Below the pieces are notes generated by a model, which saw only the letters and a list, made by a program, of their open reading frames with translations, did no database searches and was not told the DNA's origin. The translations under genes and the position numbers were made by a program. Source: Bacillus timonensis (GTDB lineage Bacteria; Bacillota; Bacilli; Bacillales; Bacillaceae_L). From it: DNA of 64,000 nt. Below, one piece after another: positions 62,430 through 64,000 of this stretch (within the stretch, counting starts at the first letter, position 1; every line of letters starts with the position of its first letter). Location: assembly GCF_000285535.1 (NCBI RefSeq), contig NZ_HE610990.1, positions 1 through 64,000 on the forward strand. The letters run 5' to 3'.

Positions 62430-62600
62430 ATTGAGAGTGGCTGAGGGACTGGCCCTGTGAAGCCCGGCAACCATTCATGTTTAACCTAAGCATGAACAGG
62501 TGCTAAATCCTGCAAAATACATTGTATTTTGAAAAATAAGAGAGGTGCTACTTTTAAAGTATTTGCATGCCTCTCTTTATGAGAGGCATTTTTATTTTAT
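62430..62600 (+). ncRNA. SAM-I riboswitch (S box) upstream of the hydroxy-acid dehydrogenase/metQ genes
   Basis: TTCTCTTATTGAGAGTGGC opens P1; GAGGGACTGGCCC, GAAGCCCGGCAACC, a hairpin ATTCATG...CATGAA, and AGGTGCTAAATCC follow, then AATAAGAGAGG closes P1. The terminator ATGCCTCTC-TTTAT-GAGAGGCAT with TTTTATTTT is at 62568-62599, and GAGAGG of P1 can pair alternatively with CCTCTC as antiterminator. Confidence 0.95.
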
Positions 62601-62635
62601 GGTCATTTACCTACACGAATGGAGGGAAAGAATAG

Positions 62636-63745
62636 ATGTCTATAACATTAGTTAAAGGAGCACCAGGTCATTATAGAATTGGTGAAGGCGTCCTTAAGGA
62701 ATTGGAAATCCTTTTATCTGAACTCAAGGTTCAAAAAGTTCATATAGTTTGCGGTAATAAGTCCTGGAATGCAGTTCACCCCTATTTGCCGGAGACAATA
62801 GCAAAAACCTCCAGTTCAAATATTACATTCATAAAGGGCCACTGCACTTTACAGAAGGTTGAAACGATATCTGATCAGTTAGTAGCGAATTCAATTGATG
62901 CGGTGATTGGCATTGGAGGCGGAACAGCATTGGACATTGCTAAGGCTTCCGCTATAAAAGCAGGTATTAAATCAATTTTGATTCCAAGTATTGCATCAAC
63001 TTGTGCAGCATGGACTCCTCTTAGTGTGTTTTATGACCACAATGGGGTTTTCACACACTATACGGAATTCCCTCTTGCCAATACTTTAGTACTTATTGAA
63101 CCCGCTGTAATTGCCAAAGCTCCAATAAAATACTTACGCGCTGGAATTGGTGATACACTTGCGAAGTTTTATGAAGCAGATGCTTTGATTTCTTCATTCT
63201 TCAAAAACCAAGAACTACCGGTGTGGCTTAAGGTTTCACAGCTTTCAGCATCCATTTGTAGAGATGTTCTGCTAAAGGATGCCACAACCGCCATTCAATC
63301 TGCATCTGAAGGGATCGTCTCTGATGCGTTAATTAGAGTAATTGAGGCCATTATTATGACGGGTGGTATGGTAGGTGGCTTCGGTGGTAAGGCAGGAAGA
63401 GTTGCAGGTGCACATTCCGTTCATAATGGCCTCACTGAAGCAAATGAAGCTAGAAACTTTTTACACGGTGAGCTAGTTGCATATGGAATACTGGTCCAAT
63501 TAGCACTAGAAAACAAAAAGCAAGAGCTTTTAAGACTATCAAGCTATTATCATGAGTGGGGGCTTCCAGTAAGTCTAGCAGACTTAACGATTAATCCGGA
63601 GAACCACACTCTTTTAGAAAAAATCATAAGAAAAGCAACACTCCCACAGGAGTCTATCCATTTTATGGATATCAATATTTCAGAAGATGCACTCTTATCA
63701 GCTATACGTAACGTGGAAGATCTTACTTTCACAAAAATTGATTAA
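62636..63745 (+). CDS. Iron-containing alcohol dehydrogenase family protein (GldA/HcxA-like)
   Basis: A 369-residue NAD(P)-dependent enzyme of the glycerol-dehydrogenase-like branch. It has AVIGIGGGTALDIAKA (nucleotide loop), PSIASTCAAWTPLSVFYD, metal ligands in GIGDTLAKFYEAD, and the His pairs in AGAHSVHNGLTE and NFLHGELVAYG. E. coli HcxA (YbdH), a relative from memory, reduces 2-oxo acids to 2-hydroxy acids. Placement between an S-box and metQ suggests a role with methionine-related 2-oxo/2-hydroxy acids rather than glycerol (inference). GGAGGGA lies 8 nt before ATG. Confidence 0.85.
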   Translation: MSITLVKGAPGHYRIGEGVLKELEILLSELKVQKVHIVCGNKSWNAVHPYLPETIAKTSSSNITFIKGHCTLQKVETISDQLVANSIDAVIGIGGGTALDIAKASAIKAGIKSILIPSIASTCAAWTPLSVFYDHNGVFTHYTEFPLANTLVLIEPAVIAKAPIKYLRAGIGDTLAKFYEADALISSFFKNQELPVWLKVSQLSASICRDVLLKDATTAIQSASEGIVSDALIRVIEAIIMTGGMVGGFGGKAGRVAGAHSVHNGLTEANEARNFLHGELVAYGILVQLALENKKQELLRLSSYYHEWGLPVSLADLTINPENHTLLEKIIRKATLPQESIHFMDINISEDALLSAIRNVEDLTFTKID

Positions 63746-63819
63746 ACCTACATATTACAGATATCTGAAAAAATCTAAATCTGATAAAATATGAATATAC
63801 AACGAAAAGAGGAAAAAAC

Positions 63820-64000
63820 ATGAAAAAGTGGTTGTTAGCTAGTATACTTGTTTTAATTATTTCGACTCTTGCAGCTTGTGGTGGAAGCAATGAGTCAAGT
63901 GGTTCAAAGGACGAAAAAGCAGAAGGTTTATATAGTGATGAAAAGCTAGTTATTGGGGTAACAGCAGGTCCTCACGAACAAATCCTTGAAAAAGTAAAAG
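63820..64000 (+). CDS. metQ: Methionine ABC transporter substrate-binding lipoprotein (partial)
   Basis: Cut off by the window end after 60 codons. A lipoprotein signal ends in LAAC (Cys 20); the mature start after a Ser/Glu linker is KLVIGVTAGPHEQILEKVK, the NlpA/MetQ N-terminus. GAGGAAAAAA lies before ATG. It is 75 bp after the dehydrogenase gene with no terminator between, so the S-box controls both. metN and metP would be expected nearby but are not in view. Confidence 0.88.
   Translation, partial: MKKWLLASILVLIISTLAACGGSNESSGSKDEKAEGLYSDEKLVIGVTAGPHEQILEKVK

Overview
The window is a stretch of chromosome from a low-GC, endospore-forming member of the Bacillaceae. The evidence is gene order: cshA, ydbS, ydbT, a rhomboid gene (here divergent), acpS, ydcC, alr, mazEF, sigB, tex, cmpA, a SprT-like gene and a tRNA cluster follow each other as in the Bacillus subtilis dal/sigB region. 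TTG and GTG starts, strong AGGAGG ribosome binding sites, T-box and S-box leaders and sporulation genes (cmpA, ydcC) agree. I cannot name the species.

Layout. 1-1.3 kb: eleven tRNA genes on the minus strand behind one good sigma-A promoter. 1.3-20.4 kb: the conserved block, ending in ddl-murF; it is unusual in carrying sigB with none of its rsb regulators and an immune inhibitor A protease gene between alr and ydcC. 20.5-21.7 kb: about 60 tandem copies of a 20-bp unit, half constant and half variable, filling the space between ddl and a CNNM/CorC family gene. 23.1-25.5 kb: three copies of an interspersed repeat (about 145-207 bp) around a MerR gene, a rhodanese gene and a VanZ-like gene. 25.4-30.9 kb: an N-acetylglucosamine regulon (nagA-nagB-nagR-DUF7916 and nagP) with two identical candidate NagR operators over the -35 boxes. 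31-48 kb: mixed metabolic and envelope genes (kynB-like cyclase, CAP-domain lipoprotein, T-box-controlled tyrZ, catE with a divergent HxlR regulator, polysaccharide deacetylase, PLP lyase, bcrC next to a BceB remnant, cardiolipin synthase, flavin reductase, prolyl 4-hydroxylase). 48.4-53.4 kb: a TipA/Mta-type regulator, then the swrC RND pump with its divergent TetR regulator. 53.4-56.8 kb: the proline genes proC-proB-proA. 57.2-64 kb: a MOSC gene, then a riboswitch-rich segment: a SAM-I riboswitch before an FMN 2-hydroxy-acid oxidase gene, a ZTP riboswitch before serA, and a second SAM-I riboswitch before an iron-ADH-type 2-hydroxy/2-oxo acid dehydrogenase gene followed by metQ.

Points that stand out: the 20-bp array; the regulator-free sigB locus; two SAM riboswitches on opposite strands controlling two different hydroxy-acid redox enzymes plus MetQ, which suggests scavenging of methionine hydroxy- or oxo-analogues (inference); and apparent single-base frameshifts in four recognisable genes (merR-like, a small membrane protein, an MFS transporter, serA), which may be assembly errors or real decay.
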